Positions 51,147-58,844 of a stretch of 64,000 nt of DNA are shown here, piece after piece (the first letter of the stretch is position 1; each line of letters opens with the position of its first letter). This stretch comes from Arundinibacter roseus (GTDB lineage Bacteria > Bacteroidota > Bacteroidia > Cytophagales > Spirosomataceae). The stretch is taken from contig NZ_SMJU01000017.1 of assembly GCF_004348825.1 (NCBI RefSeq), forward strand, positions 1 to 64,000, given 5' to 3'. Both the position numbers and the translations under genes were made by a program. Below the pieces are notes generated by a model. That model did no database searches. It had not been told where the DNA came from and saw nothing but the letters and a program-made list of their open reading frames with translations.

Positions 51147-52889
51147 ATGAAACATCTGATTGCTTTTACAGCTATACTCCTTCAACTCGTTTACCTTTTT
51201 AACTCGGGTCAAGTTCTGGCCCAAAAAACCTACTGCAACCCCATCAACCTGGACTATGGCTATACGCCTATTCCGAATTTCTCGGAATGGGGCCGCCACC
51301 GCGCCACGGCTGATCCGGTGATTGTGAACTACAAAGGCACCTTTTTTCTGTTCAGTACCAATCAGTGGGGCTACTGGCACAGCAGCAATATGTCCGACTG
51401 GACGTTTCACTCCCGCCGGTTTTTGCGCCCCTGGAACAACGTCTACGACGAGCTGTGCGCCCCTGCGGTAGGAATTGTGGGCGATACGATGCTGGTGTTT
51501 GGCTCTACCTATACCGGTGAATTTACGATTTGGATGAGTACCAATCCCGAAGCCAACGAGTGGAAACCGCTTGTAGAGCGCTTCGGAATTGGCGGCTGGG
51601 ACCCCGACTTTTTCACCGATACCGACGGGCGGTTTTATATGTACAACGGGTCGAGCAACCGCTACCCGCTCTACGGCATTGAGCTGAACCGCCAAACGAT
51701 GGCACCTATCGGCACGCGTAAGGAAGTATATCTGCTGGAATCTTGGCGCTATGGATGGCAGCGCTTCGGCGAGCACATGGACGATACCTTTCTGGATGGT
51801 TTTATGGAAGGTGCCCACATGACCAAACACAACGGAAAATACTACCTGCAATATGGCGCACCCGGTACCGAAGGCAGCGGCTATGCCGATGGCGTGGCCG
51901 TAGGCGACTCTCCGCTGGGAAATTTCAAAAATCAGAGCGATCCGCTGAGTATGAAACTGGGTGGTTTTGCACGCGGTGCCGGGCACGGGGCTACGTTTCT
52001 GGACAATGACAAAAACTACTGGCATGTGTCTACGGTGGTAATGAACCGCAAAAATAATTTTGAACGCCGCCTCGGAATCTGGCCCGCAGGCTTTGATCAG
52101 GATGACGTCATGTACTGCAACACCGCCTATGGCGACTACCCGCATGTTCTGCCCTATGCCGATAAGCCCGGCGTATTTACAGGCTGGATGCTGCTCAACT
52201 ACCAAAAACCGGTGCGGGCGTCGTCGTCGCTCGGTGGGTATCAGCCTAATCTCGCGGTTGATGAGGACATAAAGACCTATTGGAGTGCAAAATCGGGAAA
52301 TAAAGGCGAGTGGTTTGAAACGGATTTGGGCGAACTATCGACCGTGCAGGCCGTGCAGATCAACTACGCAGATCAGGATGCTGGCACGTTGGGAAAAGTG
52401 ACCGATCAGTACCATCAATATATTCTGTATCATTCCAAAGACGGCAAAAAATGGGAAGTGCTGGTCGATAAATCAGCTAACAAAAAGGACGTACCCCATG
52501 ACTACGTGGAATTGCCAACGCCCGTATCAACCCGTTTTTTGAAACTCGAAAATATCCACATGCCGCAGGGAAAGTTTGCGCTCAGTGGTTTTCGGGTGTT
52601 TGGCAAAGGAGCCGGGCAACGCCCCGATGCCGTGAAGCAATTTATGGTTTTGCGTACCGAAAAAGACAAACGCAGCGCCTGGATTCGCTGGTCGCCGGTG
52701 GATGGGGCCTACGGCTACACGATCCGCTACGGCACGCATCCCGACAAACTCTACAACAATATTATGGTGCTTACCCATAACGAATACTGGTTTAAAGCCA
52801 TGGATAAACTCGCCACGTACTACTACACGATCGAGGCCTTCAACGAAAACGGTATTTCAGAGCAGTTTCCACTGGTGAAGGTGGAGTAG
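51147..52889 (+). CDS. Secreted GH43-like glycosidase with discoidin and FN3-like domains
   Basis: 580 residues. Signal peptide to about residue 25. A five-bladed propeller of GH43/GH117 type follows (about 30-350): RATADPVIVNYKGTFFLFST holds the catalytic-base Asp, GGWDPDFFTDTDGRFYMY the second acidic region, and FMEGAHMTKHNGKYYLQYG the Glu. Then an F5/8 type C (discoidin) carbohydrate-binding domain (about 355-490: PNLAVDEDIKTYWSAKSGNK, FETDLGELSTVQAVQINYAD) and a C-terminal fibronectin-III-like domain (about 500-580). It likely acts on plant or algal polysaccharide side chains. The exact bond is not predictable. Confidence 0.88.
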   Translation: MKHLIAFTAILLQLVYLFNSGQVLAQKTYCNPINLDYGYTPIPNFSEWGRHRATADPVIVNYKGTFFLFSTNQWGYWHSSNMSDWTFHSRRFLRPWNNVYDELCAPAVGIVGDTMLVFGSTYTGEFTIWMSTNPEANEWKPLVERFGIGGWDPDFFTDTDGRFYMYNGSSNRYPLYGIELNRQTMAPIGTRKEVYLLESWRYGWQRFGEHMDDTFLDGFMEGAHMTKHNGKYYLQYGAPGTEGSGYADGVAVGDSPLGNFKNQSDPLSMKLGGFARGAGHGATFLDNDKNYWHVSTVVMNRKNNFERRLGIWPAGFDQDDVMYCNTAYGDYPHVLPYADKPGVFTGWMLLNYQKPVRASSSLGGYQPNLAVDEDIKTYWSAKSGNKGEWFETDLGELSTVQAVQINYADQDAGTLGKVTDQYHQYILYHSKDGKKWEVLVDKSANKKDVPHDYVELPTPVSTRFLKLENIHMPQGKFALSGFRVFGKGAGQRPDAVKQFMVLRTEKDKRSAWIRWSPVDGAYGYTIRYGTHPDKLYNNIMVLTHNEYWFKAMDKLATYYYTIEAFNENGISEQFPLVKVE

Positions 52890-52900
52890 AGCTCACCCCC

Positions 52901-53731
52901 CTACTTCCCCCACTGCTCCACCAATTTCACAAATAATTCCTGAATTTTCAGCGTTCGGTTTCCGGGCGTGCCGTTGCCAATTGTGTGCTCGCCCACCTGT
53001 ACAATGGGCATCGCCCATTTGGTGGTGCTTGTAGTAAAAACCTCGTTGGCATGCAGCAGTTCATCAAGAAGAACGGGACGTACCTGCACATCAAAATGCG
53101 GAGCGGCGAGTTCCAGGACGGTTCGGCGGGTGATGCCGTTGAGAATGTTGCGGTCGGGCGTAATGAGGCTATCTCCCTTGAAGAGGAATACATTGCTGCG
53201 GGTCAATTCGCTGATTTCGTTGTCTTTATGAAAAAGTAAGTCTGCCGCCTGCTGCTGTTTCATTTCGTCCGCCATCAGAATCATGTGGACGTAGTTGGTG
53301 GTTTTTATTTCGGGCAAATCGCGTACGTAGTCGTACGGAAGCACTTTGATGCCTTTGAGCAGTCCCGCCGGATTGTCTTTGGGAAGTGGCTCGCAGCGAA
53401 TCAGGAAATTGGGCTGTACCACGCTCACGCTATCGGCCGAGTAGCCGCCGGTCAGCACAAACCGAAAGGCCACTTCGGCTTCACCCGCACGGGTGTGCAG
53501 CTCGGTCAGAATAGCGGCGGTTTCTTCCTGCGACACCGGAAGCGGAAGTTTTAGCAATCGGGCTGAGTTTTCGAACCTCGCCCAGTAGTCATTCCAGCGA
53601 AACGGTACGCCGTTGTAGGTACGGAAATAGTCAAACATCCCGTAGCCACGCAACAGGCTAAGGTCGTTGGTTTGAAACAGGGCCGACTCAATCGGCAAAA
53701 TCTGACCATTGAAATACAGGTGGTACGACAT
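52901..53731 (-). CDS. Class IV aminotransferase (PLP fold type IV)
   Basis: 276 residues, cytosolic. The fold-type-IV family covers branched-chain and D-amino-acid aminotransferases and aminodeoxychorismate lyase. The PLP Lys is in LPEIKTTNYVHMI (about 142), the Glu in NEISELTRSNVFLF (about 175), and the phosphate-binding region in LNGITRRTVLELA. The short length and the LRGYGMFDYFRTYNG start are closer to aminodeoxychorismate lyase / D-amino-acid transaminase than to IlvE. Substrate not decided. Converges with the GH43 gene, 12 bases apart. Confidence 0.88.
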   Translation of the reverse strand: MSYHLYFNGQILPIESALFQTNDLSLLRGYGMFDYFRTYNGVPFRWNDYWARFENSARLLKLPLPVSQEETAAILTELHTRAGEAEVAFRFVLTGGYSADSVSVVQPNFLIRCEPLPKDNPAGLLKGIKVLPYDYVRDLPEIKTTNYVHMILMADEMKQQQAADLLFHKDNEISELTRSNVFLFKGDSLITPDRNILNGITRRTVLELAAPHFDVQVRPVLLDELLHANEVFTTSTTKWAMPIVQVGEHTIGNGTPGNRTLKIQELFVKLVEQWGK

Positions 53732-53797
53732 GAAAAGGGACTTTTTGAAAACGGATACTTTCCAAATATGGCAAGAAAATCCGACAATAAAAGCCCT

Positions 53798-54748
53798 TTA
53801 TTTCACGAATTCAGCCACATTTTGCTTTGTCACAAGCTGAAAAGGAATGAGAACTTCCTGTTCGTAAGGTTGTTTGTTCAAAATCTTTAAGGCCGTTTCA
53901 ATCGCCTGCGAACCTTGCTGCTTCGCATTTTGATACACGGTTGCGTCGAGCGTCCCCTTTTGTACGGCCTGCAATGCGTCTGGAATGGCGTCAATACTTA
54001 CCACCAGTATCTTGTCTTTCAGGCCGGCGTCGGTCAGGGCTTTCATGGCTCCCATGCCCATTTCGTCGTTGTGGGCAAATACGGCATTGATTTGGCTGCC
54101 GTACGACTGAATCCAGTTTTCCATCAGCGACATAGCCTTTGCCCGGTCCCATTCGCCGGTTTGGCTCGCCAGAAGTTTGAGGTCAGGATAATTTTTCAAT
54201 ATTTCCCGAGCGCCCTGTTCCCTCTGAATTTGCGCCGCCTGACCCATATAGCCGTGAATCATGATGACATTTCCTTTACCGCCCAATTTTTCCGCAATGT
54301 ATTTCATGGCGATGCGCGCCGATTCCACGTCGTCGGAACCCACAAAAGCCGACGGTTTTGTAGCAGTTGCAGAGTTGACGTTGATGATCGGAATACCCGC
54401 AGCCAGCGCTTTTGCCACCGCCGGTGAGCTTGCTTCTACTTCGCAGGGATTCATGATGATGGCATCGACGCCCTGTGCAATGAAGCTTTCGACCTGTTCG
54501 ATCTGTTTGAGGGCCGAGCGCTCGGCATCCACCGTAATGAGTTCCACGCCAGCTTCCTCCGCTTTTTTATCGATTTCATCGCTCACATTGACGATGAACT
54601 CATTCTGCATACTGAGCATCGTGACCCCAATGACGGGTTTGTCGCCCGAGGCGGTGTCTGAACCGGATTGATTGCAATTTGTAAGAAAAAATGTACTCAG
54701 GAGAAAAAAGCTAAACGCTGAAAGACGGTTCATCAAGGAATTATTCAT
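53798..54748 (-). CDS. rbsB: Sugar ABC transporter substrate-binding lipoprotein (RbsB-like)
   Basis: 316 residues, periplasmic-binding-protein type I. Lipobox FLTNC (Cys about 25) after a signal that may start at the second Met (MNRLSAFSF). The domain shows PVIGVTMLSMQNEFIVNV, IMNPCEVEASSPAVAKAL, INVNSATATKPSAFVGSDD and VFAHNDEMGMGAMKAL, as in RbsB. It is the third gene of a ribose-type transporter operon (ATPase, permease, binding protein) read on the minus strand. Pentose or related sugar likely; exact ligand unknown. Confidence 0.92.
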   Translation of the reverse strand: MNNSLMNRLSAFSFFLLSTFFLTNCNQSGSDTASGDKPVIGVTMLSMQNEFIVNVSDEIDKKAEEAGVELITVDAERSALKQIEQVESFIAQGVDAIIMNPCEVEASSPAVAKALAAGIPIINVNSATATKPSAFVGSDDVESARIAMKYIAEKLGGKGNVIMIHGYMGQAAQIQREQGAREILKNYPDLKLLASQTGEWDRAKAMSLMENWIQSYGSQINAVFAHNDEMGMGAMKALTDAGLKDKILVVSIDAIPDALQAVQKGTLDATVYQNAKQQGSQAIETALKILNKQPYEQEVLIPFQLVTKQNVAEFVK

Positions 54749-54861
54749 TTTGAATTATTTATAAAAACAAGATTATAATGGTTCAGGAAGTGCATTTTTG
54801 AGAAATTATTAAATTCTTTTCCTGTCAATTTCAAAAAACAAAAAGTATACAAACCTACTAA

Positions 54862-55845
54862 TTAAGCTGCTTTGCGGTTGAGGCCATCGAGAATGACGGC
54901 GCCAATGATAATGACACCCATAACGACCTGTTGGTAGTACGACGTAACGTTGAGCAGGTCAAGACCGTTGCTGATGACGCCAATGAGCAACGCACCAATG
55001 AGTGTGCCCGTCATGCTGCCGCTACCGCCCGAGGTGCTAGTACCGCCGATAATCGCTGCTGCAATCGCATCCAGCTCAAAGCCCTGCCCGGCGTTAGGCT
55101 GACCGGTCGTGATGCGGGCCGTCAGCACGAGGCCCGCCAGTCCGGCGAGCGTTCCACTGAGCATATAAACCAGCATTTTGATTTTTTCAACGGGAATTCC
55201 CGAGGCACGAGCGGCTTGTTCGTTTCCACCGACGGCGTACATATATCGGCCCCAGATGGTTTTGCGCAGCAGTAAAGAGCAGGCGACAAATACGATGAGA
55301 AGAATAATGATCGGAAACGGAATGCCCAGGATTTTTCCTCCCCCAATAAAATTAAACGAATCGGAAAGATTGGAAATAGGTCGCCCCTTGCTCAAAATCA
55401 GCGCCAGGCCACGGCCAATCGTCATCGTGCCCAGGGTGACAATAAAGGGCGGAACTTTACTTTTGGTAATCACCAGGCCATTAAACCCTCCCATCAGCAA
55501 GCCGGCTCCAAGTGCAAACACCAGCGGAACAATCAGCGGGAAGGTATCGGGATGGGCAAACATAGCCGCCACCACACCCGTTACCGCCACGAGCGAGCCC
55601 AGCGACAGATCTATACCTCCGGTGATGATCACGAACGTTACACCAAACGCCAGCAACGCATTGATAGATACCTGTGTAACGATGATCGTCAGGTTGGAAA
55701 CCGTCAGAAACCGGGGCGTGCTGAGGGCAAGTGCTACGCAGATAACAATAAACGCCAGCAAAATACCATAGGTACCAATACCTTGTACACGTTTTTTGTA
55801 GGAGGTTCCGGCTTGATTATAAAGAGAAGTAACGAGTTGTTTCAT
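54862..55845 (-). CDS. rbsC: Sugar ABC transporter permease (RbsC-like)
   Basis: 327 residues with about 8-10 membrane helices. The RbsC/AraH family stretch is clear: TGGIDLSLGSLVAVTGVVAA and GGNEQAARASGIPVEKIKML (the ATPase-contact loop EAA-like region), and GLVLTARITTGQPNAGQGFE. It lies 40 bases after the ATPase gene and 113 before the binding-protein gene. Confidence 0.95.
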   Translation of the reverse strand: MKQLVTSLYNQAGTSYKKRVQGIGTYGILLAFIVICVALALSTPRFLTVSNLTIIVTQVSINALLAFGVTFVIITGGIDLSLGSLVAVTGVVAAMFAHPDTFPLIVPLVFALGAGLLMGGFNGLVITKSKVPPFIVTLGTMTIGRGLALILSKGRPISNLSDSFNFIGGGKILGIPFPIIILLIVFVACSLLLRKTIWGRYMYAVGGNEQAARASGIPVEKIKMLVYMLSGTLAGLAGLVLTARITTGQPNAGQGFELDAIAAAIIGGTSTSGGSGSMTGTLIGALLIGVISNGLDLLNVTSYYQQVVMGVIIIGAVILDGLNRKAA

Positions 55846-55885
55846 GAGTTAAAATCAGGTTTTGAGCGCATGAGTGCTTACAATT

Positions 55886-57385
55886 TCAGGCAGGTACGGC
55901 ATATTGCATGATTCGTTCCGGGTTTGCTTCCTGCCCGGAAAGCAGAGCCGTTTGCCTTCCCTGCGAAAGAACCAGTACGCGGTCGCACAGGCCAATGATT
56001 TCGGGAAGTTCCGACGAAATCAGCAGCACGGCAATTCCTCGCGCGGTTAGTTGACGGATCAGTTTATAGATTTCGTGCTTGGCACCAATGTCAATCCCGC
56101 GCGTGGGTTCGTCGAACATCACGACGTCCGGGTTGGCCAGCAATACTTTGCCCAGCACGACCTTTTGCTGATTGCCCCCACTGAGCTGCATTACGCCCTG
56201 ATCCAGTCCAGAGGTTTTTACGTGTAATTCAGACACAGTGCGCCGGGCGGTTTCCTGTTCGTTGGTCGCTTCAATAAAACCCCAGGTGGCAAAACGCGCC
56301 AAGCTCGATAGCGTGAGGGTATGCTGAACCGACATACCCGGAATACAGCCCAGCGCTTTACGGTCTTCGCTCAAATAGCCTATGCCATGACGAATGGCAT
56401 CCTGAGGCGAATGAACAGCTACTTTTTGGCCTTTCAGAAAAATTTCTCCGGCTGTTGCGGCATCCAGCCCATAAATAACCCGCGCCACTTCCGTACGCCC
56501 GGCCCCCATGAGCCCGGCCAAACCCAGAACTTCACCGGCCCGAATATCAAAAGAAATATCGCTGAAAGCCCCCGCACGGCTGAGGTTGCGGACCGACAGC
56601 ACCGTTTCTCCTTTTTGGGTGGTAGCTTCCGGAAACAGCTGATCGATTTGGCGGCCCACCATCAAGGCAATCAGCGATTCTTTATCCAGTTCAGCGGCAG
56701 GTTTAGTAGCGATGTAGCGGCCATCGCGCAGCACCGTGATGGTATCGGCAACTTGCGCAATCTCTTCCATTTTATGAGAGATATAAATAATGGCCACTCC
56801 CTGCGCTTTCAAATCGCGAATGATTCGGAAAAGCGTTGTTACTTCCTTGTCCGAAAGTGCCGAGGTCGGTTCGTCCATGATGATGATCCGGGCATTGTTA
56901 GATATGGCCTTCGCTATTTCCACCATTTGCCGCTCGGCTACGCTCAGATATTTCATTTTTGTCCGGGCACTGAGGGTCAATCCCAGCTCTGCCAACAGAA
57001 GATCCGTTTGGTGATACATGTGGCGATCATCAACCCAACCGGGCAGCCAACGGGTAGTTTCACGGCCCAGAAATATATTTTCGGCCACGGTCAGTTCCGG
57101 AACCATTAGAATTTCCTGATGAATCATCGAAATACCCCGGTCCAGCGTCTGTTTCACGTTGCTGCTTTTGAGGGGCTTTCCTTCAAAAAGTATCTCGCCG
57201 GAATCTGCGCTTTCCAGTCCGATCAGGATTTTCATCAGGGTAGATTTCCCCGCGCCGTTTTCACCCATCAGGGCCAGTACTTCGCCCCGTTGCAGCGACA
57301 GTTGCACGCCATCCAGCGCTTTGATGCCCCCAAAGGATTTATGCAGGTTGCTAACTTGTAGAATATACGTTTGTGGAGCACTCAT
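55886..57385 (-). CDS. rbsA: Sugar ABC transporter ATPase, two-domain (RbsA-like)
   Basis: 499 residues, two tandem ABC domains. Domain 1: Walker A GENGAGKSTLMKI (about 39), signature LSVAERQMVEIAKA, Walker B RIIIMDEPTSALSD. Domain 2: degenerate Walker A GLMGAGRTEVARVIYG, signature LSGGNQQKVVLGK, Walker B DVVMFDEPTRGIDIGAKHEI. This is the standard arrangement of ribose/galactose-type importers. First gene of the operon. Confidence 0.96.
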   Translation of the reverse strand: MSAPQTYILQVSNLHKSFGGIKALDGVQLSLQRGEVLALMGENGAGKSTLMKILIGLESADSGEILFEGKPLKSSNVKQTLDRGISMIHQEILMVPELTVAENIFLGRETTRWLPGWVDDRHMYHQTDLLLAELGLTLSARTKMKYLSVAERQMVEIAKAISNNARIIIMDEPTSALSDKEVTTLFRIIRDLKAQGVAIIYISHKMEEIAQVADTITVLRDGRYIATKPAAELDKESLIALMVGRQIDQLFPEATTQKGETVLSVRNLSRAGAFSDISFDIRAGEVLGLAGLMGAGRTEVARVIYGLDAATAGEIFLKGQKVAVHSPQDAIRHGIGYLSEDRKALGCIPGMSVQHTLTLSSLARFATWGFIEATNEQETARRTVSELHVKTSGLDQGVMQLSGGNQQKVVLGKVLLANPDVVMFDEPTRGIDIGAKHEIYKLIRQLTARGIAVLLISSELPEIIGLCDRVLVLSQGRQTALLSGQEANPERIMQYAVPA

Positions 57386-57560
57386 GTATGTAGCCCAAAT
57401 TGTACACGCACCGAGGGTAATTTTTTCCGCTCAGCCCGTTTTTTCTAATAAAGAACTGACATCATCAAGACTACTACCTGAATCAGGAGTGAAAATTGGC
57501 TTGTGCAGTGTGATTGGGGAATATATGGTATTTTTTCGGCAGATTAAATTATAATCAAAC

Positions 57561-58445
57561 TTAGTTTTGAAGTGAATTAACTACCCGATACGTACTTGAA
57601 TTCAACGTTTGCATGGCACTGCCCATTACCTGCGCCGTAGTGGTAGATTCCCGCATCAGTTCCGCTTTATAAATCAATCCTGTACGAGCGTCTACTTCAA
57701 GTTGTCCTTCAAAACTTGAATCTTCTGTCGAGCCCGTTACTCCCTGACTAAGCGCCGGAGTTTTTGGTTTAGTAGCCTGATCCTTTTTTACAAAACTTGC
57801 GGCGATTGTCCACCGATTGTTTTCCAAAGCAACCATCCGATACGTATTTTCCCAGCGCACACCTTCCGCCGTCAGGGTATCTTTACGAATAGCACCTGTA
57901 CGTGCACCCTGAAAGATATACGAGTTCAGAAAAATACATGATAACTCTACCGCAGCGTGGGTTTGAGGCAATCCTCCCACCCAATCCGCAAGAAAATCGG
58001 GTGAAACCGCCTGCCCGGTATTGGCATGTGGTGAGGTATGAATGGTTTTCTTCATGGGTTTATCAATATTTTGATCGAGCCTGTCATACATTTCCTGCAA
58101 GGCGGGATTTCGTTCAAAGGTATTTTCTGAATCATACTGCAAACCAGCTTTACCAGTAGCTTCCAGTTGAATCCGCTGGATGAGAAACGTACATTGGTAC
58201 TCATCAGCCGACCCCAGCTTTCGAAATGTCGTTTGGCGGGTAGTTCTACGAGTGGTTTTGGTTGCTTTTACTGTGGTGGGTACACCATTGATAGTAGTAC
58301 TATTTTTGCCTTCACTTTTTCGCTCCGCTTCGCTGACGGTCTTGATTTTCTTTCCTGCATAAACATCCCAAATGCCTGGATTTTTTTGAGAACTAGCCGA
58401 ATGTGCCGCAAAAAGTGCTAAACAGAACATGAAAAACTTACTCAT
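57561..58445 (-). CDS. Secreted protein of unknown function
   Basis: 294 residues with a signal peptide (MSKFFMFCLALFAAHSASSQ). A basic Thr/Arg-rich stretch (VKATKTTRRTTRQTTFRKLG, about 58-77) precedes a beta-rich domain with FLIQRIQLEATGKAGLQYDS and, near the end, FEGQLEVDARTGLIYKAELM and STYRVVNSLQN. The last pattern recalls Bacteroidota families such as DUF6263 whose strands record 'background to product' sums; I am not sure. No catalytic motif. It faces the small-peptide gene divergently. Confidence 0.65.
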   Translation of the reverse strand: MSKFFMFCLALFAAHSASSQKNPGIWDVYAGKKIKTVSEAERKSEGKNSTTINGVPTTVKATKTTRRTTRQTTFRKLGSADEYQCTFLIQRIQLEATGKAGLQYDSENTFERNPALQEMYDRLDQNIDKPMKKTIHTSPHANTGQAVSPDFLADWVGGLPQTHAAVELSCIFLNSYIFQGARTGAIRKDTLTAEGVRWENTYRMVALENNRWTIAASFVKKDQATKPKTPALSQGVTGSTEDSSFEGQLEVDARTGLIYKAELMRESTTTAQVMGSAMQTLNSSTYRVVNSLQN

Positions 58446-58561
58446 AATTTAAGTCAATTAAAAAGTTTAAATTTTTCTTGCATAATAACAATAATAGCTT
58501 TCAAGGGGGTTTACTGATTATTTTTTTTGAACTATTTTTTTACACCTAAATAAACCTAAAC

Positions 58562-58804
58562 ATGAAAAAAATTGTAAATTTTATCCTCCTGCTTTGCCTA
58601 ACTTTTGGCATATTTGAAGCTTATGGTGAAAATAAGCCATCGAATCTTTTTTCTACCGTTGTCGATTATTTATGTAGTGTTAGCTATTTCTCCTATTATG
58701 AGGATGGCAATCTTGCTGGATTTGGAAGCGTTAGTACTTATTGTGACGCCTATGGAAATACTACTAGTCAAGAAATAGAGATCCATCGAATTAACGAAAT
58801 GTAA
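58562..58804 (+). CDS. 80-residue secreted peptide beside an outer-membrane receptor
   Basis: 80 residues: a signal peptide (MKKIVNFILLLCLTFGIFEA, cleavage near YGE) and a mature part of about 58 residues rich in Ser, Tyr and Asn with two Cys (YLCSVSYFSYY and STYCDAYG). It ends 40 bases before the start of a receptor-like outer-membrane protein in the same direction. AT-rich like its neighbour. It might be a substrate, a small subunit or a secreted signal; no family recognised. Confidence 0.6.
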   Translation: MKKIVNFILLLCLTFGIFEAYGENKPSNLFSTVVDYLCSVSYFSYYEDGNLAGFGSVSTYCDAYGNTTSQEIEIHRINEM

Positions 58805-58844
58805 CTCAATCATGTAGTATTCATCAGTAAACCCCACCTTTACT

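Noticed and set aside
51123-52205. 360-codon open frame on the minus strand across the GH43-like gene
   Set aside because: It is antisense to a well-supported secreted glycosidase, has no signal or domain, and its composition is explained by the GC-rich third codon positions of the real gene.
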